Below, piece after piece: positions 1 through 9,782 of a DNA stretch of 64,000 bases. Position numbers and translations under genes: made by a program. The notes beneath the pieces were generated by a model. That model was given only the letters and a program-made list of their open reading frames with translations, ran no database searches and was not told the origin of the DNA. Every line of letters begins with the position of its first letter. The stretch's first letter is position 1. The stretch is from Paramarasmius palmivorus (Eukaryota > Basidiomycota > Agaricomycetes > Agaricales > Marasmiaceae), in contig JAYKXP010000131.1 in the NCBI GenBank assembly GCA_037176845.1, positions 1 through 64,000 of the forward strand, given 5' to 3'.

Positions 1-1278
1 ATAATTCTAGAATAGTTTTCAGGTTTTACGTCCTTGCGCCTTTGTTGACGACAAACAAGGATGCTACCAATTCCGGAAAGGATGGCGTCATTGGTCCCAC
101 CGAAATACCATGCCTCCCAACTGGCAACCGCCTGCGACGACCATCGACATTGCCTTTATGCAGCCCACCAAGCCCCGGAAGACCCAGAATCCCTTCAGCT
201 TGTACAAGACTGAAACCAATATGTCTTGAATGGTCCAAATGTGAAGCATAGCGGGAGGCGCACAAGTGTCGGGATCCCGACTGGTGGGGCGGGTTTTGTT
301 TACCATAAACAAAGGCGCAATGGGGCAAAAGCTGGTAACTATTCTACAATTATTACAAGCGCTGTCAGATATATACCCGCACTACTCTAGGCCAAAAACG
401 AAAACCAACCAATCAGATCGTGCGAGTTTGACGCGCCCGCCGCAACGAGCCCGACAGATCCGCTGGAAATACTTCGGTATGCAATATATTGTAGAACATA
501 GCGTTCCTGGCAATGTCACACTCCCATCAAACCTCAATTTCAGGACAATTTTACGTCCCATTTGCTCCCCCCCTTTATAATCCCCAATATAAGTACATGA
601 ACAAGTTGTTATATGTTGTGAGACATCCCAAAAAAATTACCGAGCACCAGAACCAAAGGGAACGTGCAAAAATGTGGTATTTTACACATCGGCGTGCTTT
701 ACACATCGAATTCATCAATAGTAGCAAGAAGAGCCCGACCGACGCGTTGTCCTGTCATTCATGATTCAACGTATCCCATATCCCCTCTCCGTACAATATG
801 ACCAAATCCTTTGAAACACGAACACGAAGGGTTGAAACGTTGACTGTCATCCATGCCTTGGTAACGACAGATTACTTACAGGCCGACACCTGCCGACACG
901 TACAAGTTTCCCACTGCCAGACCCTAGATGCGCTGGACCAACGGAAGAATTTCGGGTAAGTACCAGCGGTCGAGGTCGATTCAAGCTTTTTTATTTTCAC
1001 CGATGCTTGTAGTCACACGAACACGAAGGAAATTCCAGCTTGAAGGTAGATTCAGAACTGTCGATCGCGAGTGTACGAGTTGGGGTAACTCCAAGCAGGC
1101 ATCTCCAGTGGTCGACGTAAGGCAGAAGAACTCGGGCCCAGACCCTCTCGACCACGAACGTTCAACCCCAAAAAAACTCACGATCACCTGACATACCCAA
1201 AAAGGCACTTATTACGCGTGACCTTGACGCAATTGGCCCAAACGCGTCCCGCGCTTGGTTCGGGTGTTCCCCGGTCAC
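1..1278. other. intergenic region left of the acidic-protein gene
   Basis: Short overlapping frames occur on both strands (for example 42-251 and 266-580 on the plus strand), but none has protein-like composition, convincing intron borders or a repeat elsewhere in the window. I see no feature here that I can support beyond upstream sequence of the gene starting at 1441. Confidence 0.4.
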
Positions 1279-1385
1279 ACGTCCTTCCTTTCCTTCCATT
1301 TCTTCCCTGTCCCTGTCCCGTATCCATCCTCTTCCCCCTTCCTTCTCTCCCTTCCGCCCCCTTCTTGATTCCTGACTTTCCCCCA
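1279..1385 (+). promoter_or_regulatory. pyrimidine-rich promoter or leader tract
   Basis: About 100 bases made almost only of C and T (runs such as TTCCTTTCCTTCCATTTCTTC) end about 55 nt before the ATG at 1441. CT-rich tracts of this kind commonly lie at or just upstream of transcription starts of well-expressed fungal genes. The placement supports 1441 as the true start. The function is inferred from position and composition only. Confidence 0.5.
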
Positions 1386-1440
1386 ACAATCCGAAAAGAG
1401 CTACCCCCAAAAACTTCCTTGGCTTGGCTTAGGGGTCGAG

Positions 1441-2150
1441 ATGGCATCAACAGCAGACGACTTACCTAAAAACCCCAACCCCATCCTCGACGACGAAGAA
1501 GGAGAAGAAAGCGATACCTACGACGACTTTGACGGTGAAGCGGACGGTGAGGTATGCCCAACCGGTTTTTCTTGTGTTATGCCAGCTAGCGGAATGGCTG
1601 AGGTATTTTCGCTAGGGCGCGGAATATGATGACGAGGAGTACGAAGAAGGGTATGAGGATGACAAGGTGTGATTTGGGTTGCTACCCATCGTCGGCTTCC
1701 AGGGCTAATGCTTTTCGGTACAGGAGAAAGCAAAAAATCTAACTGCGTTACTCTTGGGCGACGTATGTCCCTTTCCTTCCCCATGCGCACACGATGTCTC
1801 ACGAATTTGAAATGCAGCCCAACGCAGGAGACGCTGATGCCGACGAGGACGAAGAAGAGGAAGATGATGACGGTGAAGAAGACGATGTCGAGTACGTCGA
1901 AGAGGTGTCGATCGAGGTTCACGAAGAAGTCGAAGCCGAACCAGAACAACAACAAGCCGGGGTACCCCATACAAACGGTACCTCCATCTCGAAAGCCACG
2001 CTCGTCGCCGTCACCGTCGAAGAGCCCAGCGAACCCGAACCCGCGCCCGCGCAAACCAATGGAGGCGCCAAGAAACGTTCCATCGACGACCTCGTCGATA
2101 GCGGCAGCGTCGAGGAAGACGAGCAGGCCGCGAAGAAGGTTAAAGCATGA
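1441..2150 (+). CDS. acidic nuclear-type protein, 177 aa, four exons
   Basis: Exons 1441-1551, 1616-1666, 1724-1762 and 1818-2150, all in frame, give 177 residues. The three introns are 64, 57 and 55 nt with GTATGC/GTGTGA/GTATGT donors and TAG/CAG acceptors. The protein is dominated by D/E runs (residues 14-40 and about 72-100). A short hydrophobic motif, EKAKNLTALLLGD, fills the third exon (residues 55-67). The tail carries two basic clusters (KKRSIDD near residue 155 and AAKKVKA at the C-terminus) that could form a bipartite nuclear signal. The composition suggests a chaperone-like or chromatin-associated acidic protein, but I do not recognise a named family. It is the intact parent of at least four broken copies further right (19.3, 34.6, 50.1 and 56.0 kb), so this gene or its ancestor was part of the segment that was duplicated. 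Confidence 0.85.
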
Positions 2151-2306
2151 ACGAACTAGGACTTGATTTATTGCTTATCTGTGATTTTGGTATTATCTGC
2201 TGTGCTTTGTACTCGAGTATTTATTGTGACGCTTTGTATGTACGAAAAAATGTAAAAATTGTTTTGTGTTCCGCTTATTACTTAGACGCGCGTCACTGGC
2301 AGGCTC

Positions 2307-2900
2307 TCACAGTATCACCACATGCACGGGATACAGTATCGTTCTTTCTGTCATTCTCGTTTCCGCAACACTCTTATGATCTATACCGTGACAGGATTTC
2401 GTCTGGTTGTCGGCAATTTGGATTTCCAGCTGCAGGCACAAACGTGCATGATCTAGGTGTTGATATATAGCTAGCAGGAGTGCCAGGTTGGCAGCATCAC
2501 TAACCACTACGCCCTCCTCGGGTCCCTCGTCTGCTGAGTCTGACTCAAGGGCCTCCAATTAGATGCACATGTTTATGCTGCGTTCAATCTTGCATACAGT
2601 ATAGGATCCACAGGTTAGTGTGCCATCCTCATTTCCCGTCAAAAGCCATCTTGATCGTGGTTTCTTCCACAGTTGGACCGGTAATAGGTGGCCAGGTATG
2701 ATATCATCTCTATAAATGCTTCCGAAGTTACCATCGTAGGTCTGATCAAAAACTGAGTGGTGCCGAAGAGGGATGACTCTTCGCTTGTCTTCTTTGCGTC
2801 GGTTGTTGGCTTCTTTTTCGTCGGAGACACCTTCATCAGAACGACTTGCTGGGTTCAGGTTGTCAAGAAGGCCAAAGAGTTTATACCTGGTTGGTAACAC
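2307..2900 (-). CDS. possible small two-exon gene, unknown product
   Basis: Two minus-strand frames (2900-2562 and 2558-2307) are in the same phase and separated by one TAG. A 45-nt intron with a GTATGC donor, a CTAAT branch-like site and an AG acceptor (about 2547-2591) would remove the stop and keep the frame, giving roughly 180 aa. The second part starts acidic (ALESDSADEGPEEG) and continues with a leucine-rich helical stretch. It lies between the 3' ends of the acidic gene and the F-box gene. The branch-to-acceptor distance is short and I know no homologue, so it may instead be a pseudogene or 3' UTR sequence. Confidence 0.3.
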
Positions 2901-2981
2901 TAATGGGTAGTCTGCCCTCAGAATGATAGGGTATATTCACGACATTACACCCCACTCATGTAATACGCTACCTAGATAAGT

Positions 2982-4799
2982 TTAGACCACACTTATATGT
3001 ACATCATCACTCCGCGGATATACCGTCGGTCTACCGTCCGATAGGAAGGGGAGAATAGTAACACGAGTGCCCTCTCGCTGTAGTTCCTGCCGCCGTTCCT
3101 CTAGTGTTGACTGTAGGTCGGTATTACCAATAAGTTGTCCAAATCCAATAAGGACCCTCTGAAGAACGGCGATCCTAGTGTCACTTCGGGACCTAGATAT
3201 ACGACTCCTTGATTCCACCGTGTCGAGAATGTCCAACACATCCTGGAAATCCAACTGGGCACCGATCTCATTGATGGAGAGCAGTTCTAGATGGTTTCCA
3301 AAAGCTCCGTTCAAGGCGGAAGGAAGATGAAGTCTGTGAAAAAGCCAATATATGAACGTCTCTCGTCCCTGCATGGCTCTTTTCAACTCGACATCCAGAT
3401 AGGTCAGAGTCGAGCAGGACTCCAGGACTTCGCGAAACTCGGAATCCAGAATGTTATTTGGTACTTGTAGCACCAGCTCTTGAACCGCGCAGCCCGAACG
3501 TTGAAGCATGGTCACCAACGACGCCGAAGACCATACCCTCGGAACCCCTTCAGTATCAAACGCGGACTCTCCTGCGCTGATGTTGAGCGATTTGAGGGAA
3601 GGTGTCGTTATATTGTCAAAAAGGGTGTAAATAAGGTTTGGTGCCTCGGCGAACGTGATGATCAACTCTTCAAGAGCTCCAAGCATAACAGGTTGGCCGA
3701 GCCCGGGATCTTCTCCAATAAGAACCTCTTGCATGGACAAGGATCGAATGTTCTTACAACATTTGAGGACCTGAAAAATCTGATCCGTCGAGGTTTCGTA
3801 TGCCCAGTCAACATCCAATACAGTCAGGTTCTCGTATCGGATGACATCGGTCCCCAACAACGTCTCAGACCTGACAACCTTGAGATTAGGAGAGTTATCC
3901 CGAATGCTCTCCCAGAAAAAGTGGCCTGCCCGGTGAATATCATCCAATCTGGTTCTAAGGGTATGCAGGTTTGGCATGCACAATCCACTTCCAACCATAT
4001 CCATCAACTCGCTCTCCTCGCCTTCGATGTCAAGGGAAAGGATCTCGCATCGGTGAATATGCTCGAACAACATTTTGAGGATTCGAAGCCCATATTTTCC
4101 CAACCTATCCTTCAAACTTCGATTATCGCGGAGTGCGATACCATGTTTACGACACCTGATTTCCATGTCCAACGGCTGAACCCTGGAATTGTCGAGGTAG
4201 AGTTCGAGGAGGGGTCTGGGATCTGTATCGAGCTCAAGGACATCGACTTTAAGGGAAGACCAAAGTTGGGGGAGTCCGCTAGCGACGGTTTTCCAATGGA
4301 ACGACACACAAGACAGCTCGTATGCCTGGGCATAACAAAATGCCTTTTCCGATTCTGTAGATTGTATAATGAGACCATGAAAAAAACCTGTGAAACAGGT
4401 ATCGAGGAAAATCGTCTGCAGGACCTCCACGGGAAGTTTGCGGATGGGAGATAACCAGCTACGATGCTGGTCAGCTTTTTTCAGAAGCTCCTTCCGCTGT
4501 ATTTCGAGTTGTTGTAATAGTAGTCGGAGGCGAGATAGCTCTTCGTCGTAACGCCGTAGCTCGCTTTCCACGTCTTGTAGGAACAGGGCGGTCTTTGATG
4601 CGTCTGTCTCGCTTGGGAGAACATTGAATCGTAATGGTTCTAAAAGATCCTTTGGATATCGATATGGTTGCAGATCTGGAACGAAATGATTATTGCACCT
4701 ATCGCAGAGCGAAGGATTCACTAAAAAGCAGTAAGACTGGGGATGATTCGCAATAAGGTCGAGATCTACTTGCCTGGCATGATGATGGTAACGGGCCAA
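2982..4799 (-). CDS. F-box protein with leucine-rich C-terminal part, 605 aa
   Basis: A single uninterrupted frame of 605 codons. Order of parts: an N-terminal CxxC pair (LCDRC, residues 31-35), a coiled-coil-like segment (about 65-112, heptad leucines), then an F-box core with the typical LPVEVLQTIF signature (residues 122-131), followed by the SFHWKTVASGLPQLWSSL segment usual after the F-box in agaricomycete proteins. A long leucine-rich region with irregular LRR-like spacing runs to about residue 510. Known for the family: F-box proteins bind Skp1 in SCF ubiquitin ligases and pick substrates through the C-terminal region; agaricomycete genomes carry large expansions of them. The start at 4799 is the first ATG. 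The long plus-strand frame 3480-4454 is its antisense shadow. It is single-copy in this window and marks the left border of the repeat array. Confidence 0.9.
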   Translation of the reverse strand: MARYHHHARQVDLDLIANHPQSYCFLVNPSLCDRCNNHFVPDLQPYRYPKDLLEPLRFNVLPSETDASKTALFLQDVESELRRYDEELSRLRLLLQQLEIQRKELLKKADQHRSWLSPIRKLPVEVLQTIFLDTCFTGFFHGLIIQSTESEKAFCYAQAYELSCVSFHWKTVASGLPQLWSSLKVDVLELDTDPRPLLELYLDNSRVQPLDMEIRCRKHGIALRDNRSLKDRLGKYGLRILKMLFEHIHRCEILSLDIEGEESELMDMVGSGLCMPNLHTLRTRLDDIHRAGHFFWESIRDNSPNLKVVRSETLLGTDVIRYENLTVLDVDWAYETSTDQIFQVLKCCKNIRSLSMQEVLIGEDPGLGQPVMLGALEELIITFAEAPNLIYTLFDNITTPSLKSLNISAGESAFDTEGVPRVWSSASLVTMLQRSGCAVQELVLQVPNNILDSEFREVLESCSTLTYLDVELKRAMQGRETFIYWLFHRLHLPSALNGAFGNHLELLSINEIGAQLDFQDVLDILDTVESRSRISRSRSDTRIAVLQRVLIGFGQLIGNTDLQSTLEERRQELQREGTRVTILPFLSDGRPTVYPRSDDVHISVV

Positions 4800-5425
4800 C
4801 CTGAACTAGGGCGCTTAAATTACACAGCCTGCTCATCTTCCAACGACATTATCTCTTTCACCAGAAACTACACTACCGACAGCTCAAAATTGAATCAGCT
4901 TGGTACCCTTCAACTCTTACTCTGTCAGGTAAGCGTTTCGAGCACTTTTGGACGCAGTGGAGTTTGCACGCTCATTCTACTCGTATTCTTTAGCGGCAGC
5001 TACACCAGCGACGACCATATCTCCAAATTTTCAAATTCAGCCCGAGGAACCTGAGTATAGCCCTTCAGGAGTCGGTGGAGATTCGAGACCTGCCCAGAAA
5101 ACTCTGCCAACGCGTCTAGGACGATGTCGATGCTTTCGCATACCCATCTTCTTCCAAATCTCTCATTCTCAATCCCTCGAAAACTACCCCATTCTCCCCG
5201 GCGAATATTCAAAACGGCGTTCGAGTACACACTCATGCTCATGCCCATAACACCCACAACACCTACCTCTTCATCCATTTCTTGCAGTTCCACGCGTATT
5301 CATGTCGCTTTCCCCCATCCTTCACGCGCACGTTTCAGAACTACATCCTTGCCCTTGCCCACAGCCCATATTGTTCATCCATTGCCCGCGTATGATCATG
5401 TGGAAGCGGGGTAGAGTGGGTGATT
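4800..5425 (+). repeat. left edge of the segmental array (X-end plus short B block)
   Basis: Around 4915-5010 the sequence (CTGTCAGGTAAGCGTTTCGA and following) matches segments near 6900, 29775, 39140, 54985 and 60915. From about 5010 to 5400 it matches the B blocks (CGCGTCTAGGA then CCCATGCTCATG-like sequence), as at 10870-12020 and 27220-28350, but with a large internal deletion. Intron-like borders are present but no reading frame survives. This is the first recognisable array sequence next to the intact F-box gene. Confidence 0.6.
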
Positions 5426-7265
5426 GGATTTCGAGAAGCAGAAGATCTAGTTGCGTTTACTAGGGAAAAGAGGAATTGGAAGCAGGTATGGCATTTACTC
5501 CTTTCGAGAGAGAGAGACCCAAGTTCGATGTTGAGGTACGTTCCGATATTTCGTACCTATAGCCTTACTCACCTCGCTTTTCCTTTAGCCCATCTAACTT
5601 GTTCAAGAGCTTGGCTATCATACCTCGTGAAAGCCGCAAGCACACTCAAACTTTGACTCGGGTGGTCTCGAGAGGTTTATACCTTTGCTTGCTTTAGTAC
5701 TTGAAGCTGATCGTTTCGTATCTGCAGCATTACATCGGATAACGTTCGCAACATGACACTCCTCTCTCAACGCGTCGGCTGGAGTCCGAATATGCTTCGC
5801 CACCTTCGTTGAACCCAAATACGAGCGTATCCCAAAAAGCACGCTCACCCGCATTTTGACTTCAATGGATACCTCACTTGCTGGCATCTCGACTTTGAGG
5901 GCGCTTTGACACCAGAGATAATCGGCTCTATGATGGCTGTACCATTCTGGTATTTGGGCGAAGAAACAAGTGCCGCAAAGAATGGATTGGGGATGGTGTT
6001 TTTGCATTCCGGCAAGAAACGGATATTTGGTGAGCTTGTGTTCATTTTCTCTGCCTAGCATTAAGGACTAACCGACCAAATGACAGAGCCTGGGCTTGAA
6101 GACTCGCCATTGGAAACAGGACACGCGGGTTCTACAAGGTATATCTCTCTTCTCCCCTGTTCTGTTCCATGTGTAGACTAATGCTCCTTAGGATCCGAAG
6201 TCGAAGAAATGAAGGCGATATGTCTCTTCCACTTAGCTCAACATTTGGCTAGGATCACAATCGACGCGTTGGGCTTGGAAACCACCTACCTCGAAGAACG
6301 ATATACGCGCACGAGGAAGCTAGGCACCGGGTACATATGGAAAGGTTGAATCGTCTTCATTGCGATGGTAAGCTTCCATACCGCTTTGAACAGAACGTTT
6401 CCTTGTCATTTTGCTTACTAGCCTTGCTTTGCATCGAAGAAAACGTCAATATCGACTTCATAAACAACTCAGGTGAAGGTCTACATACCGCAGCGACTGG
6501 AAGCCTTTCCCTGAAGGATTGCCGCGACGAATGTTTACGAGTCAGTATACACTTCGAGGTGGTGAAGCTACACTTCGGTTACGTCGGTGAGCCTTTATTA
6601 TTCGCCTATACATTTATCCTCACAGTCTCATTTATGCAAGTTCTTTTAAGACCTACCAGTGATTCTGTGGGCCAAGCCTCAAGTTTCGAAAGGTCATTCA
6701 AAAGCTGGCGCAAGAAGCGGAGCTTATGGTATGCTTCACTCGTTTTCTTCACTGCCTTCTCTCGCTAATGATCCACCTTTGTCCTAGCAATCCGGGGCTC
6801 TTGTATTCAGCCGTGCCTCTATTCAGGAACATCTCGTTTCGAATGCCATTTGCGTGAATCATCGCTACAGATCCTAGGCTTTCATTGTCCTCGGGCATCG
6901 ATATCAGGCAAGCGTTTCGAGCACTTTTGGTCGCGGTAAAGCTAGCATTCTCATTCTGCTTGTATTTCAGGAGCAGCCACACCGATGATGCCTCGATGAT
7001 GACCAGATCGCCAACTCCTTGCGGCATGAGGAACAAGAAGATCGCACATCAGTCTCCCGAGATCTCGCAACTTGAGGTATGTCTCTGTTTCAGCCTTCTC
7101 AATCTCGACGTTGAACCTTGTTCTAGGGTACGGCGTCTTGGCAACTGTGCCGTTTGTTCTCATCTCTCCGTTCTGGGTACGTGTATACTAGATTCTCTTA
7201 CCTATTCCAAGTCATAGCTCACTCTTGCTCCTCAGTATATCAGACGTGTTACATGCCTAGGAAGC
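5426..7265 (+). pseudogene. Q block, copy 1: remnant of a multi-exon plus-strand gene
   Basis: The most complete of five Q copies. Exon-like pieces separated by credible introns can be followed. One piece contains a peptide near 5853-6031 with GYLTCWHLDFEGALTPEI and AVPFWYLGEE, ending at a GTGAGC donor. Further pieces are an exon at 6089-6138, a piece at about 6191-6366 ending before GTAAGC, one at about 6445-6580 with NIDFINNSGEGLHTAATGS, and one near 6660-6730 with FRKVIQKLA-like residues in other copies. Stops and frame changes between pieces argue that the copy is broken. I do not recognise the ancestral protein. Copies lie at 12.6, 28.9, 44.3 and 59.9 kb. Confidence 0.5.
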
Positions 7266-7640
7266 ACAGCTAACGGTGTTTCCCTTCTTGACGCGAACCT
7301 CTGTCCGGGGATTCTCTTCTACACTCAAGCGCGCTAAATGTTAGCGTTGTATTTCTAGCCCAGAGGTGTAGTGGTCCATGAGCAGCTTTCAAGCTCTCGG
7401 TGTGGTCAGTGGATTTAAAGCCGTTGTTTGGTATCAGGCATCGTTCGCGATGCTCGGGATCATGGAATACAGATGGGTAGTTGTTTCTTGGATAGTTCAA
7501 AGTACACAGTATGCTCAGATTTCTTGAGGTTCCTCGCATCGCGACATCCACAGACCAGCCTGTTATGATGTAGACATCATATCCCGCAGAGATGAATAAA
7601 TACATGATTTTCATTCACTCATACATGGATACACTTGAAA
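7266..7640. repeat. P block, copy 1
   Basis: Matches 13340-13560, 30010-30430, 45190-45480 and 61270-61640 (shared landmarks: CTCAAGCG, GAGGTGTAGTGGTCC, TTTTAAGCTCTCGGT, GGTATCAGGCATCGTTCGCGA). It ends in a conserved AATAAATACATGATTTTCAT stretch that could be the poly(A) signal of the Q gene. A minus-strand frame with NLSILCTLNYPRNN and EHRERCLIP is partly kept among copies, so an antisense origin of the coding sequence cannot be excluded. Confidence 0.55.
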
Positions 7641-8053
7641 GTTGAAGCTCAGCTTCAAGAGCCCAGTACTCATAACAATAGACGCACTGATGGGTAGGCA
7701 TGGATTGAACATTCGGGGAAGCTCGAGCGACTTATGTAGGCGGAAATGAGTGTTCTCCAACGGAGGCACTGAGATCGTTCAAGTCGCCTGGGATTGGAGG
7801 TATGGCAATGAGGAAAGTTGGGTGAGATAGAACTGAGGACTAGATGCGAATGTGAAGGAAGGTGCTTGGTGCTCGTGTCCACCGCCTAAAAGAGCCACGT
7901 CCGACTCGACTAGGGGACAAGCACGTCGGGAAGAGGGAGCAGTGACCGTATCCACAAAGCCCTCGAAGAACGCAAGTGCTACTACGATTCGAATGCAAAT
8001 CCTATGCAACCGTGACGAACTGGCAGACTATCATCTGAATGATATATGGAGTC
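7641..8053 (-). pseudogene. fragment of the F block (minus-strand gene remnant)
   Basis: The stretch around 7690-7800 (GGCATGGATTGAACATTCGG, then TGTTCTCCAACGGAGGC) matches 21455-21510, 35910-35990 and 51690-51760. On the minus strand these encode IPPxPGDLN and ENxHLRLHKS-like peptides. In this copy the frames are broken and only a few hundred bases remain. It ends directly before the intact gene at 8054-8624. Confidence 0.45.
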
Positions 8054-8624
8054 TCAATTCATGACTGTGCTGTCGCTGTCCTTCTGACTGTCTTTGACAC
8101 CATTCCTCTTCTCCGTTGCGTTGACTTTCAACTTCCCGAGCTTCTGAAGGGCGATAATACAATCCCTCATGCTTTGTTCGAACCATAGCGGTTCTGTGGT
8201 TATCGTATTAGCTATTGGCCAAGGTGTCAGAAAAACATGAACTTTTACGTTTAACATCTTCAGGCCATTTCGTCATGATCTGGAGGAGCCTCTCGAACCG
8301 CAACTCTGGGCAATACTTTCGCACCAAGGTCTCTGCACCCCTTTGGTTGAAAAGGACTTTGGGTTGTCGCCCATGGAGGGAAGGAACCGCAGCAACGATC
8401 CAGTAATAATCTTCGGATCCCAGGATGCCAGTCAAGGTTTGGTGGACTGGACCGCTGAAATGGTGCTTTGACAACGCTGTAAAGTACGTTCCATCCGACT
8501 CTGCCTGCGAAAAGACTTTGGCAGGGAGAAGGGATTTCGCCAGGAGACGCAAATCGCTGGGGGTCAGAACGAAACCCATCACATATGGGTGCATGTGGCC
8601 CGGGAGTGGAGTGGATTCTGGCAT
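8054..8624 (-). CDS. conserved-looking protein of unknown function, 171 aa, two exons
   Basis: Exon 1 8624-8249 and exon 2 8193-8054 are joined by a 55-nt intron with GTAAAAG donor, CTAAT branch-like site and CAG acceptor; the join is in frame and gives 171 residues. I chose the start at 8624 (MPESTPLPGHMHP) because the upstream extension to 8831 is low in protein character and would start only about 45 nt from a TATA motif. The product has MGFVLTPSDLRLLAK near the N-terminus, a WIVAAVPSLHG segment, RKYCPELRFERLLQIMTKWP and a lysine/serine-rich tail. No signal peptide or membrane helix is evident. I do not recognise the family. It is single-copy in this window, unlike nearly everything around it. 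Confidence 0.65.
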
Positions 8625-8794
8625 GGTGTGGTGGGTGTGGTGGATGAAGTTGCGTGGGAACCAACCAGGGCAAACACACGCGTTATCACAGCTTTGCAAG
8701 CTTTCGTCACGTTGTCGCGTCAACTTTGTCCTTTCATCGCCGTCTTCTAGCGTTCGTCTACAGAGTTTCTGCCTGGGGTATACCTCTGTTGGAG

Positions 8795-8878
8795 TGTACT
8801 CGAGGCTGAAGCTCGAGTACATAATGGGCACCCGAATGACCTCTGGAGAGACTCAGCGCTAGTATGCGAGCGCTGAGT
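8795..8878. repeat. two perfect hairpins in the leader of the 171-aa gene
   Basis: Two adjacent perfect inverted repeats. One is TGTACTCGAG / CTCGAGTACA with a 7-nt loop (8795-8804 and 8812-8821). The other is ACTCAGCGCT / AGCGCTGAGT with an 8-nt loop (8851-8860 and 8869-8878). They lie just downstream of a TATA-like motif on the minus strand, so they would fall in the promoter or 5' leader of the gene starting at 8624. Confidence 0.7.
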
Positions 8879-8884
8879 TTTATA
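8877..8884 (-). promoter_or_regulatory. TATA-like box for the 171-aa gene
   Basis: TATAAAAC on the minus strand, about 255 nt upstream of the chosen ATG and overlapping the end of the second hairpin. The same octamer occurs upstream of the neighbouring small secreted-protein gene (9775-9782). Confidence 0.45.
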
Positions 8885-9205
8885 GCGCTTTCAATCAATC
8901 AGGATGGACGAATGGTCCATCTTGAACCATTCAACTCCTTTAATGGATCGAAAGCGTGAAAAGAGTGGTCTTCAAGTTGGAATAGGCTGAGAGACGCGAC
9001 TTTGAGCTCAAGCCTCAAAAGGCACTTCTATTCTATAGCCACGAAATCGAGATATAAATACTATATACTGGATAGCGCTTACTGATAAATTAAAAATTGT
9101 CCGGGTAGGTAGTAGCGTTTACATGTACCATTCGATGATCGACCCAATGCTAGTAAAGACTTCAATCAAAGAATCCAGTCCGCAAACATCGTCACACATA
9201 CCTCA
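8885..9205. other. intergenic, no gene seen
   Basis: AT-rich spacer (for example TAAATACTATATACTGGATAG near 9055) between two minus-strand genes. No frame, repeat or RNA gene that I can support. Confidence 0.4.
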
Positions 9206-9665
9206 TCAGCAGGGGAAAGGACACCTGCAGCTCGTAACACCCTCAAGACCCTTCGAATCATCCTGACAATCACGATCACTCGTCTCCTGTCCAACACCAC
9301 GTATAAACCCCGCTCCTATACTATCAGCATGAAAATCCACAGTATTATCTTTCGGTGCAGATATAGCTGCTCCTTTGATTTTAATGGATCCCGAGAAACC
9401 TTTGCCGCTACCCACGGCTTTGAACGTAGATCGAGTTGTATTCGTCGACCCAATGTGCGTCGGCTTCACCTGGGAAACCGGTGGTGTCGAGAGCGGGTAC
9501 GACGACCATAGATGCGATGGCGTTGAGGGTGCATTGACCTTTGTCCAAGGGGCGGCATTTGTTCACGTCTATCTCCTTACGACGGTTGAGCTGTGATGGT
9601 GCTGGGCTGGCTTTGGTTAGGAGAGCAGCGGTAGTGGCAAGCGAGACGAGAGCGGCGATTTGCAT
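9206..9665 (-). CDS. small putative secreted protein, structure uncertain
   Basis: From the ATG at 9665 the product begins with a classic signal peptide (hydrophobic residues 4-17, then a KASPAPSQ cleavage region), followed by cysteines (NKCRPLDKGQC). The first frame stops after 85 residues. From about 9470 the coding character moves to another frame, which runs to 9206 with GSIKIKGAAISAPKD and a cysteine-rich end (SCRCPFPC). Joining them needs either a very short 37-nt intron (GTCGTC...CCCAG) or a one-base frameshift, so the gene may be recently broken or mis-sequenced. A TATAAAAC box and a CT-rich leader upstream support a real transcription unit. Small cysteine-bearing secreted proteins are common in fungi; no function can be assigned. 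Confidence 0.45.
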
Positions 9666-9774
9666 TTTGGAGAGGAGAGGACGAGAGGCGTTGGTTTGAG
9701 ATGAGAGTGAAGCTTGAGCTTGAGGAGTTCGGTAGGTCGTTGTTGTTGTTCTCTTCTTGTCCGAGTCGGTGGTG

Positions 9775-9782
9775 TTTTATAC
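9775..9782 (-). promoter_or_regulatory. TATA box of the small secreted-protein gene
   Basis: TATAAAAC on the minus strand, 110 nt upstream of the ATG at 9665, followed by a typical fungal CT/CA-rich leader. The position and sequence are good for a TATA element. Confidence 0.55.

Noticed and set aside
1518..2054. 178-codon minus-strand frame opposite the acidic gene
   Set aside because: It is the antisense of GA-rich acidic codons (F/L/V-rich shadow), and the sense gene has three good introns and relics elsewhere.
3480..4454. 324-codon plus-strand open frame
   Set aside because: It lies entirely antisense to the intact F-box gene, and its residues have no protein-like pattern. It is a shadow of that gene's codon usage.
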